From: Promicromonospora sp049532985
GTDB lineage: Bacteria > Actinomycetota > Actinomycetes > Actinomycetales > Cellulomonadaceae
DNA: 64,000 nt
Assembly: GCF_049532985.1 (NCBI RefSeq)
Contig: NZ_CP186693.1
Coordinates: 124,001 to 188,000, forward strand
Reading direction: 5' to 3'
Shown here: positions 1-8,009 of the stretch, piece after piece
How the letters are laid out: the number at the start of each line of letters is the position of its first letter
Numbering within the stretch: the stretch's first letter is position 1
Program-made: the position numbers and the translations under genes
The notes under the pieces: generated by a model
The model's database searches: none
The model's input: the letters and a program-made list of their open reading frames with translations, nothing else
What the model was told of the DNA's origin: nothing

Positions 1-60
1 CACGTTCGACACGATGGTTTCGGCGGCCGGGGGACCGTCCTGGTGGTTACCGATGGTCAC
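1..60 (-). CDS. 5' end of an unidentified protein, cut by the window edge
   Basis: The minus strand reads GTG at 60-58 followed by 19 further sense codons to base 1 with no stop. The GTG overlaps the TGA of the upstream STAND gene in a GTGA arrangement, so the two are probably translationally coupled. The 20 visible residues begin V-T-I-G-N-H and end I-V-S-N-V. They are polar and resemble the short leader of actinobacterial effector-associated proteins, but this is too little for a family call. If real, it would be the partner of the STAND ATPase. Confidence 0.5.
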   Translation of the reverse strand, partial: MTIGNHQDGPPAAETIVSNV

Positions 61-3000
61 TCGCTGGATCCTCGCTCATCTTCACGCAACTTCAACAACG
101 TGGTGCCGCCCGCGCTGCCGACGACGACACTCGCCGTACGGGGATTGAATGCGGCGCACTGGCCGCTGGCGTCCACGCGTACCTGCACCGCGCCACGTCC
201 GTGCTGAGCGTCGCCGCCGTCGAGCGCCCACCGGCGCACCGTCCCGTCGGCCGCGGTCGACGCCAGCCACGAACCGTCCTCGGAGAAGCCCAGCATCAGC
301 ACCCGGCCTCGGTGCCCGCGAAGGACGGCCTCGGGCTCGGACACACCCAGCCGATGAACGTAGACATCACCATTGCCAGCGCCGACAGCCAACCGCGCTC
401 CGGACGGATCGAACGCGACCGTCCGAGCCCAACCTGGCACCGAGAGATCACCCCGCTCCACACCTGTGCTCAGCGTCCAGGTGCGGACCACCCCGTCACC
501 GCCCGCCGCGGCGACCAGGTCCGCCTCGGCAGACACCGCGAGCGAGCGGACGCGTCCCGCCTTGGCATCGTGATCCCAGCGCAGTTCGCCATCCGGCAAT
601 GACCAGACGCGCACATGCCCGTTGGTGTCGCTGGCCGTCATGAGCGAGCCGTCCTCGGTGATGGCAACCGCCCAGGTGAGAACCACATCGTCGTTCAGCT
701 CAAGGATCTGCTGCCCGGCGGCCCAGACGCGCAGGCGGCCATCACCACAGGCTGCAGCCAGGTACGGACCGGCCGAGGCGACCGCCCAGACCCGACCATG
801 ACCAGCCGCAAGACGCGACACCTCATGCCCTGTCGCGGCATCGAGCAAGCGGACCGTGCCGTCGGCACGGCCGAGGGCCACCGAGCCGTCTCCTCCGGAG
901 AACGTGGCCGACCAGACCGTGTTACGTCCCTCTGCGAGGGTCTCCAGGGCGGGGCCGTCCTCGGGCCGCCACAGGCGGATTCCGCCGTCCTCACAACCGG
1001 CGACGATCCCGTGTCGCGTAGACGCCACGGCCCTGACCCAGTTGACCCCGGCCGGCATCCGCACCCGCAGCGGTCCATCACCGTGCACGGTGACGGTGGC
1101 GTCCTCACCGGCAGTGACGACACGACCGTCCCAGATCGCGAGGGCACGCAGGCGCTCGCCGTCGGCCTCCAGGACATCCTTCGGATCCAAGTGCCTGCCA
1201 CTGACGTCCCAGGTGCGGGCGGTGCCATCGGCAGACGCCGAAACGAGCACCGGCTGCCCGGGGAGGAAGGCCACCGACCTGACCCAACTGCGGTGCATAG
1301 CCTTCTCATCGAGCAGCTCGCCGGTGCGTAGGTCGAAAAGGCGGACGTACTCGTCCTCGCCGCTGGCCGCCACGAGTGTGTCGTCGTCGGAGACGCACAG
1401 CGACCAGATGCCGGTCCCGCGTGTGGTCGCCTGCCGCGCAAGAACCAGGGAGACCAGGTCCCACACCCGCACCAGCCCATCCTCGGCACCGGACACAAGC
1501 TCGCCGCTGCGCCGGAGGAACGTCAGCGTGCGGATCCGCTTGTCGTGACCCGGCAGGATCCCGACCTGCGTTCCGTCGGCCGTCGACCACAGACGGATGG
1601 CGTTGTCCTCACCGGCCGAGGCGATCACGCTGCCGTCTGGCGAGATCGCGACGGCGTGCACCCACCCGGTGTGGCCGCGCAATGACCGGATCAAGGTTCG
1701 TGCGCTGAGGTCCCATAACCTGACGGCGCCGTCCTCACCGCCCGAGACGAGCAGGTCCTCACGTGCAGCAACGGACACGACCGTCCCTACGTGCCCGGGG
1801 AGGTCTGGGTCCTCGACGTCGGACGCCCACGGGAGGGAGGTACCCGCAGCGTGGGCGGCCCCGAGGAGCGTCCGGTCCGCTCCTTCTCCTGCTCGGGTCA
1901 GGGCCACGAGGAGGGTGCCGGCCATGTCCTGCTCGGTCTGCTGGCCATGGAGCAGATAGCCCTGCGACGTCAGGAACCGCGCCCTCCTGAGCGCTTCGCC
2001 CGTGTCAGCGTCATCGGCGGCCAGCACGAGGTCACGATCGGCACGCAAGGCGTGCGCCCCGCAGACAGTCGCCTTGGCGATCACATACCGCGGATCGCTG
2101 AGCAAGCTGGCGAGTGCCTCGTGGTCGCCGGACTCGTAGAGATGGAACGCCAGGTTCGTCCACTCGTAGGTCCGGTCGCGGGACATCTCCAGCCAGCCGG
2201 AAGGCGGCCTGGTTGCCTCCAGGAACGACCCGTGCAGACCCGGGAGCGACTGAGCGACCAGGCTTAGCAGATATGCGCGGAAGACGTCGTGCAGGACGAC
2301 GACGTCCTGGTCGGCGCGGTAGGCGCTGAGTAGCGACCGGTCGGCAAGGACCTTGCAGAACTGCCGGACCGCGACGGACGACCACCCGTAGGAGTGACCC
2401 CACCACCGCGTCAGGACGTCCAGCGGGATCGGTGTCGTCGGTGGGAAGACCGCCAACGAGACATACCGCTCGCTCAGATCGCTCGCGCCGGGAATGCGAA
2501 CGTTCTCGTCGAGAGCGCGTAGGGTCGCGGAGATCACCTGGCTGATGGCGACCTTGCGCTGGTCGGTGTCCCAGATGTCGAAGGCCTGCGGACCGTGCGC
2601 TCGGAGCGCGTCGCGCGCCACGTCGACCGCGTGCTCAGGAGGTGCACCGGCAACGACGTCACTGCTCACGCTCGCACCGACCAGGTTCGCCAGCAGCGGC
2701 CAGCCACCGCAGAGCTCCGCCAACGGCAGGAGTGCGGACGTGGACGCAGCAGGGATGGTGCGATGAAGGAGCTCCGCGACCTGGTCCGCACGCATGGGCC
2801 CCAACCGCAGCACCCGAGCTGTGCTCGGTGCGACCCGGACGTTCCGGGTCGTGACCAGCCGGACACAGTTCGGCGCCCCCATCAGGAACGGCGCGAGGTC
2901 GGCCCCGGACCAGACGTTGTCCACCACGAGCAGCAGCCGGCGCTCCCCGATGACCCTCGCGAGGTGGAACCCGGCCTGCTCAGGATCGGAGAGCTCGGGA

Positions 3001-3557
3001 CGCGTGCCGTCGAGGTGGAAGCACAGATCGGAGATCAGATGGGTGATCCGCGCGGGCGTGCAGTGCTCGCCCGTCTCGACCCAGAGAATCTCCGGGAAGC
3101 CATCGCGCACGGACGGCGCATGACCCGCCTGCGTCGCAAGGGTCGTCTTGCCGAACCCACCGGGTCCGGCCACGCAGATGATCTGCGCGCCAGGGGCCTC
3201 GGCTGCCTCACCGATCATGGCGACGAGCGTTTGGAGAACGTCAGGGCGGGCGATCAAGGCCGGCTCCAGATCCGGAACCATCGCGAACCCGCTCGTGGCG
3301 GGGGAGACAACGGCGATCGGTACCCCAAGCGACTCCCAGAACCGCTCCCGCACACCAGCGTCCGCGCGCTCGTATGCGGTGTCGAGGATTGCCTGAGACT
3401 CCGGGCCTGGTGCGCGGGCACCGTCATCGGCTTCCCACTTGGACACCGCCCGGTCGCTGACACCCAGATGCTGGGCGAACGTCCGCACGCTCAATCGCAA
3501 TGCGTGGCGCAATGCTCGTGACTCGCGTCCGGTCCAGCGCTGGATCGTTCTCGACAT
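57..3557 (-). CDS. STAND ATPase: XRE-like HTH, NB-ARC, WD40 beta-propellers
   Basis: A 1166-aa signal-transduction NTPase. Residues about 16-45 form an XRE-like helix-turn-helix (VSDRAVSKWE). NB-ARC follows with Walker A GPGGFGKTT (131-139), Walker B-like LLLVVDN, an LVTTRN sensor and the GGWPLL motif. The C-terminal half is about 13 WD40 blades (GHTGWVHAVAISPDG, then D-x-x-RLW). The start is the ATG at 3557 rather than one 33 bases upstream, because AGGGAGAG lies 5-12 bases before it. The architecture is that of ligand-sensing STAND regulators. Some, such as Avs proteins, are anti-phage sensors. Here the partner effector would be the GTGA-coupled gene running off the left edge. Its place at the border of a defence island supports a defence role but does not prove it. 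A transcriptional regulator is the alternative. Confidence 0.88.
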   Translation of the reverse strand: MSRTIQRWTGRESRALRHALRLSVRTFAQHLGVSDRAVSKWEADDGARAPGPESQAILDTAYERADAGVRERFWESLGVPIAVVSPATSGFAMVPDLEPALIARPDVLQTLVAMIGEAAEAPGAQIICVAGPGGFGKTTLATQAGHAPSVRDGFPEILWVETGEHCTPARITHLISDLCFHLDGTRPELSDPEQAGFHLARVIGERRLLLVVDNVWSGADLAPFLMGAPNCVRLVTTRNVRVAPSTARVLRLGPMRADQVAELLHRTIPAASTSALLPLAELCGGWPLLANLVGASVSSDVVAGAPPEHAVDVARDALRAHGPQAFDIWDTDQRKVAISQVISATLRALDENVRIPGASDLSERYVSLAVFPPTTPIPLDVLTRWWGHSYGWSSVAVRQFCKVLADRSLLSAYRADQDVVVLHDVFRAYLLSLVAQSLPGLHGSFLEATRPPSGWLEMSRDRTYEWTNLAFHLYESGDHEALASLLSDPRYVIAKATVCGAHALRADRDLVLAADDADTGEALRRARFLTSQGYLLHGQQTEQDMAGTLLVALTRAGEGADRTLLGAAHAAGTSLPWASDVEDPDLPGHVGTVVSVAAREDLLVSGGEDGAVRLWDLSARTLIRSLRGHTGWVHAVAISPDGSVIASAGEDNAIRLWSTADGTQVGILPGHDKRIRTLTFLRRSGELVSGAEDGLVRVWDLVSLVLARQATTRGTGIWSLCVSDDDTLVAASGEDEYVRLFDLRTGELLDEKAMHRSWVRSVAFLPGQPVLVSASADGTARTWDVSGRHLDPKDVLEADGERLRALAIWDGRVVTAGEDATVTVHGDGPLRVRMPAGVNWVRAVASTRHGIVAGCEDGGIRLWRPEDGPALETLAEGRNTVWSATFSGGDGSVALGRADGTVRLLDAATGHEVSRLAAGHGRVWAVASAGPYLAAACGDGRLRVWAAGQQILELNDDVVLTWAVAITEDGSLMTASDTNGHVRVWSLPDGELRWDHDAKAGRVRSLAVSAEADLVAAAGGDGVVRTWTLSTGVERGDLSVPGWARTVAFDPSGARLAVGAGNGDVYVHRLGVSEPEAVLRGHRGRVLMLGFSEDGSWLASTAADGTVRRWALDGGDAQHGRGAVQVRVDASGQCAAFNPRTASVVVGSAGGTTLLKLREDERGSSE

Positions 3558-4197
3558 GGGCTCTCCCTGCGACGCACGGGCGAACGCCACTGCGTTCCGC
3601 GTAGAACGGGTCGTGCGTAGTCATCATGCGGTATCCGAACGTCTCATTCTGTGGGTCAACGCGGCCGTCGAACGAACGGCGGCGTTCCCATCCTCGCTGG
3701 ACACGACGGGCGAACGGAACCGCCTGGTGTCGAACTAATGCTGAACTGGCCCCTGCGGGGGACCAGGGGGACTCACGCCCAGGTCTGGTACACCAGGCGG
3801 TGCCGAGATGGCTATTAGCCGCGCGTTGGACAGCGAGCACGCAGCGGCATACGCAGTGCGACTGACACGGCGGAGAAGCATGGGCGGAAACCGTTGAGGC
3901 GGTCGCGGTCTACCGGGACACGTACCAGATCACAGGACCTGCACCACTCGGACCGCCGAGCAATGACCTGCGACAAGCCCCGTGACCGCGGTGCCGCCCA
4001 GGCGGCCATGCGGAGCCTGAGTCGTCCAGAACTACGGGGCAGCTCGCGCTTGGCTCTCAGTCCCGTGCCCGGTCTGTAGTTCCTCTTGCAGTGTCGCCGG
4101 CGACCGCCGAGGTGCCGCGCCCGGATGAAGATCGGCGGTATCTCCCGAGGATGTCGGATGGTTCCGCTACGGTGAGAGGACACCACACTTGACCAGC
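3558..4197. other. 640-bp divergent intergenic region
   Basis: It separates the STAND gene (minus) from the DUF499 operon (plus). No convincing gene, tRNA or repeat was seen. Open frames on both strands here have no ribosome-binding site and no family resemblance. A TACGGT hexamer at 4168-4173 could be the -10 element of the DUF499 operon, leaving a short leader before the TTG/ATG/GTG start candidates. Confidence 0.5.
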
Positions 4198-7100
4198 ATG
4201 TCTGCGCTGAACTATCAGCAACAGCAGATGAAAGGAACGTCTTCCACGGTGACCAACGTCGCACAGCGCCTCGCCCCGCTCCGCACAACGTGTGTCCCGC
4301 GAGCTGATGTGCTCGACGGCGGGTTGGCGGACAACCACTTCGCTGCCCAGCTCGATAAGGTGCTCCGCGACCCGGAGCACTACCCGGTCTACGGTGACGC
4401 GGAGACGTTCTTCACGCAGACGTACCCGACCACGGGTCTGAAGACACTGATCAGCAAAGTCTTCGGCCGCCTCACTGGTGCGCGCGGTGTCTTCGGCGAG
4501 AACGGTGTGCTCCGCCCGACGACGTCGTTCGGTGGCGGAAAGACACACGGCCTGACGGCTGTGTACCACCTGGCGACTGGTGCTCGTCCGTCCAATGTGA
4601 CCGAGTTCGTCGACGAGGCTTTGCTGCCCGACGGTGCGGTGCAGGTCGCGGCGCTTGTCGGTGATGCGCTTGATCCGACGGCGGGGGTCGAGACCCGCGG
4701 GCACCGAACCTTCACCCTGTGGGGTGAGATGGCGGCGCAGATTGGCCGCGAGGCGTTCGCTGCGATGGCCGCGAATGACGAGGCACGCACGGCCCCAGGG
4801 ACGGGCACTATCAAGGCAGCGCTCGGTGGTAGGCCGACGGTCGTCATCGTGGACGAGATCGCGAAGTATCTCCGAGCCGTCACATCTTCGGGAAGCGAGG
4901 ACGTACGCCGGATGGCGCTGGCGGTGCCCGTGTTCCTGGGCAACCTCTTCGAAGTGGCGTCCGACCCGGCGAACAAGGTGAGCGTCGTCATCACGCTGGC
5001 ATCCAGTGCGAATGCGTTCGGCGCCGAGACCAATGAGGTCACCGAGCTGCTGGACGAGAGTTCACAGGCGGACTCCGCGGCGACCGCCGCCCTCGGCGAG
5101 ACGTCGGATGTCCTGACCCGCGCAGTCCAGCCGTCGGCAGTGATCACCCCTGCGGACGACTCCGAGATCGGCGAGATTCTCAAGAAGCGCATCTTCAAGA
5201 GTGTTAATGACGACGCCGCCCTGGCTGCGGGTGAAGCGTACCGGGCGCTGTACGAGGAGCTCGTTGGGACCGAGCAGCTCGCTGGTGGCCCGGAGCACCC
5301 GGCCACCTACGGCGAGCGTGTGGCGCGCACCTACCCGTTCCACCCTGAGCTGATCCGTGTGCTGGACAAGCGCCTGGGAGCGATCACCGCGTTCCAGCGG
5401 GCTCGCGGTGCCCTGAAGCTTCTCGCCGAGGTCGTCGCGGGAATCTACGCCTCGGGCGAGGACACGGCGATCATCAACGTCGGCGACATCGACTACGCGG
5501 TCGAGCCGGTGGTCAACCACCTGACGGTCGGCCTGGGCCGCTCCGAGTACGGGCAGGTTGCGACCAGCGACTTCGCCGGGCGGTCCTCGCACTCCGCAGC
5601 CCTGGACACCGAACACTTCCCAGGCAAGGCCCCGCACGCGACCCGGGTCGCGCGCACCGTGTTCACCCACTCCCTGGAGCTGGTCACGACCTCTGGTGCG
5701 GGTCGTAACGACTGGCTCATAGGCACGCTCCGCCCGGGCGAGGACGTGTCGTTCTACGAGAAGGCCCTTACCGAAGCGGAGAAGGTCTTCTGGTACCTGT
5801 CGTTCGACGGTGCTCGGTGGCGGTTCACCGCCGAACCAAACGTCAACGCGATCGTTGAGGCAGAGAAGCGCAACGTCCCGCAGTCGGTGACGACAGCTCA
5901 GGTGGACGACCTGATTGCCAAGGCGTTCCAGAACGACGCCGGCACGAAGGTGATCCTGTTCCCGGCAGGGCCGGTCGACGTGCCGGACTCGGCGGACAGC
6001 CTCCGGGTGGTCGTCCTGGACTACCGCCAGCACGCGGTCGAGCAGAAGTTGGCCGACGAACCCCCCGCGGCTTTGCGCGAGATCCTGGACACGACGGGGT
6101 CTTCGGGAAACCCCCGCACATACCGGAACTCGGTGGTCTTCGTCGCGCCAGACCAGGCACAGGTCGACCTGCTGCGCGACCGGGCCCGAGCCGTCATCGC
6201 TGCCGACGCGCTGGCCGGTGACTCGGCGCGCCTTGCGCAGTTCACCGCCGAGATCCGCACCAAGATTATGACGTTCCGCGATAAGGCGCGCCTGGACGCC
6301 AGGATTGCGGTGAACAAGTGCTACCGGCACGTGTACTTCCCGTCTGGCGACAAGTCGAACGGCTACCTCCGGCACCGTGAGCTGTCCGCACAGGCCGTAG
6401 GTGGCGACATCAAGAACACGACGAAGGCCGTCCTGGAACTCTTGGACGACGACGGCAAGATTCGCAACCAGCCGATGACGCCGCAGTACCTGCGGGCCAA
6501 GACGTGGGCGGACGCCGCGTCGACCACGACCAAGGCCCTCATCGACGTGTCGTGGCGTGACCACTCCGCCCAGCTCGTGCTGAACCCTGGCATCGTGCGC
6601 GAGGCCGTCGCCCTGGGTATCCGCGACCATGGCTGGGTCTACCTCGACAATGCGACAGGCAAGACCTGGCACGCGCATGCCCAGGGTGGCCTGAGCATCG
6701 TGTTCGCCGCGGACAAGGAGGTCATGACGCACGAAGAGGCCCAGAAGCGCGGCCTTCTCGTGCGCAAGCCCACCCAGCAGGACCTTCGGTCCGTCCTGGG
6801 TACCGAGCCGATGACCGGTGCGCAGCTGCGCGCCGCTCTCGAGGCGCTGGTCGGCGGAGAACCGCCCAAGGGCGACGTCCTCGATGCGCTCTCCGGGATT
6901 GCGCGCGCAACCGAGTACGACTGGATCGTAGTCCTGGACGCGGAACCGGCCGCAGGCTCCCGGGCGCTTACCCCGAGCCAGATCACCGACCGCGGGCTGG
7001 ATAGCCTGCACATCCTCCCGCGCGAGGCCGCCGATGCAGCGGGCGTGGAGATCCCCACCCGCACCATGACCGGCAAGACGTTCACTGCTGAGGGCATGGG

Positions 7101-7527
7101 CGGCGTCGCGATGCAGCAGATCGTCGATCAGATTGCCGACTTCACGATCCAGACAATCTCCCGGCTCACCATCAAGGTCGCCGCCGACGACGCATCGGGC
7201 ACCCAGGACCTCGACCTCGCCGTGGCGATGCTGGGCATGCTCCCGCAGCACGCCATCACCGTCACCAGCCAAATCGTCGCCGAGTTCAAAGACGTGGCGG
7301 GAGGCCTGAGCTTCCGGGCGAGCGCTGCGAGGGCCGACTACCAGGCAGCCCACACCCACCTGAAGAAGGCGCTGACCGGCGCCATCAAGGTCGCCGGCAC
7401 TCTGACACTCGAGCTGCGCTTCGATCCGCCCATCACGCCCGCCGACGACACCATCACCAAGCTCCAGGACGTCATCACGAAGATGCAGCTCAAGCACGTC
7501 GCGATGACTGGCGAGGTAACCAAGTGA
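4198..7527 (+). CDS. DUF499 AAA+-like ATPase of a helicase-methylase-ATPase defence operon
   Basis: About 1109 aa, matching DUF499 (COG1483) predicted ATPases. The P-loop SFGGGKTHGL has its lysine near residue 115, and Walker B is VVIVDEIAKYL. The family co-occurs with DUF1156 DNA methylases and SNF2-type helicases, exactly as here. Its product is expected to be a cytoplasmic motor or switch controlling the methylase and nuclease/helicase subunits. Start is uncertain: TTG 4189, ATG 4198 and GTG 4249 are all in frame. Family similarity begins near residue 17, and an AAAGGA lies 12 bases before the GTG. The 3' end overlaps the next gene by GTGA. Base composition is less G/C-rich than the core genes further right, in keeping with an island. 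Confidence 0.88.
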   Translation: MSALNYQQQQMKGTSSTVTNVAQRLAPLRTTCVPRADVLDGGLADNHFAAQLDKVLRDPEHYPVYGDAETFFTQTYPTTGLKTLISKVFGRLTGARGVFGENGVLRPTTSFGGGKTHGLTAVYHLATGARPSNVTEFVDEALLPDGAVQVAALVGDALDPTAGVETRGHRTFTLWGEMAAQIGREAFAAMAANDEARTAPGTGTIKAALGGRPTVVIVDEIAKYLRAVTSSGSEDVRRMALAVPVFLGNLFEVASDPANKVSVVITLASSANAFGAETNEVTELLDESSQADSAATAALGETSDVLTRAVQPSAVITPADDSEIGEILKKRIFKSVNDDAALAAGEAYRALYEELVGTEQLAGGPEHPATYGERVARTYPFHPELIRVLDKRLGAITAFQRARGALKLLAEVVAGIYASGEDTAIINVGDIDYAVEPVVNHLTVGLGRSEYGQVATSDFAGRSSHSAALDTEHFPGKAPHATRVARTVFTHSLELVTTSGAGRNDWLIGTLRPGEDVSFYEKALTEAEKVFWYLSFDGARWRFTAEPNVNAIVEAEKRNVPQSVTTAQVDDLIAKAFQNDAGTKVILFPAGPVDVPDSADSLRVVVLDYRQHAVEQKLADEPPAALREILDTTGSSGNPRTYRNSVVFVAPDQAQVDLLRDRARAVIAADALAGDSARLAQFTAEIRTKIMTFRDKARLDARIAVNKCYRHVYFPSGDKSNGYLRHRELSAQAVGGDIKNTTKAVLELLDDDGKIRNQPMTPQYLRAKTWADAASTTTKALIDVSWRDHSAQLVLNPGIVREAVALGIRDHGWVYLDNATGKTWHAHAQGGLSIVFAADKEVMTHEEAQKRGLLVRKPTQQDLRSVLGTEPMTGAQLRAALEALVGGEPPKGDVLDALSGIARATEYDWIVVLDAEPAAGSRALTPSQITDRGLDSLHILPREAADAAGVEIPTRTMTGKTFTAEGMGGVAMQQIVDQIADFTIQTISRLTIKVAADDASGTQDLDLAVAMLGMLPQHAITVTSQIVAEFKDVAGGLSFRASAARADYQAAHTHLKKALTGAIKVAGTLTLELRFDPPITPADDTITKLQDVITKMQLKHVAMTGEVTK

Positions 7528-7985
7528 CGGCTCTTGCCCGAGGCCGAAGTGGCGCACCAAGCAACTTGGAGAGCGGCGCCCGGACCTTCCGCCTCACCCT
7601 GCACCGAGTGGGAGAGGCCGGTTTCGGCGTCACCCTGTCCGAGCAGCTCGGCACCGACGGCCCCGTCCTGGACATCGCCCACGCCACACACAAACAGGCG
7701 GCACGCATCGCCGAGGACGTCGTCGCCTGCGTCCGCCGGTCTGGCCGCGGTGCCTCCGCGCTCGCCTTCGCCGGGAACGAACCCATCGAGATCCCGGAGC
7801 CGGACGGCGTGCGCCTCGCACTAGTCGTCCTGGCCACTGCCCCGTACACCTCACGACTCAAAGCCCGCTACGTCGCCGACGGCATCGCGGCTATGAGTTC
7901 CGAGGAGGCGTACTACTGGTACGCGAAGTGTGTGACCGACTCCAGCCGTGCGCTCCGTGCCCTCCGCGTTCTCCTCGTACTCTGA
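7524..7985 (+). CDS. Small unknown protein embedded in the DUF499/DUF1156 operon
   Basis: A 153-aa soluble protein with a GTG start overlapping the DUF499 stop (GTGA), so it is almost certainly co-translated. It lacks Cys clusters, a signal peptide or membrane segments. The middle has short hydrophobic strands (FRLTLHRVGEAGFGVTLSEQ) and the C-terminus a Tyr-rich helix (SSEEAYYWYAKC). A small protein between the ATPase and methylase genes is a recurrent feature of such operons, for example DUF3780-like proteins, but I cannot assign this one. It is plausibly a structural or specificity subunit. It is worth a structure prediction against DUF3780 and DUF7680-type families. Confidence 0.8.
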   Translation: MTALARGRSGAPSNLESGARTFRLTLHRVGEAGFGVTLSEQLGTDGPVLDIAHATHKQAARIAEDVVACVRRSGRGASALAFAGNEPIEIPEPDGVRLALVVLATAPYTSRLKARYVADGIAAMSSEEAYYWYAKCVTDSSRALRALRVLLVL

Positions 7986-8009
7986 GCTACCGAAAGGCCC
8001 CACTCCACC

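Noticed and set aside
3815..4288. A 157-codon minus-strand open frame in the first intergenic region
   Set aside because: No ribosome-binding site, Arg/Ser-rich composition, overlaps the start of the DUF499 gene, and no recognisable domain.
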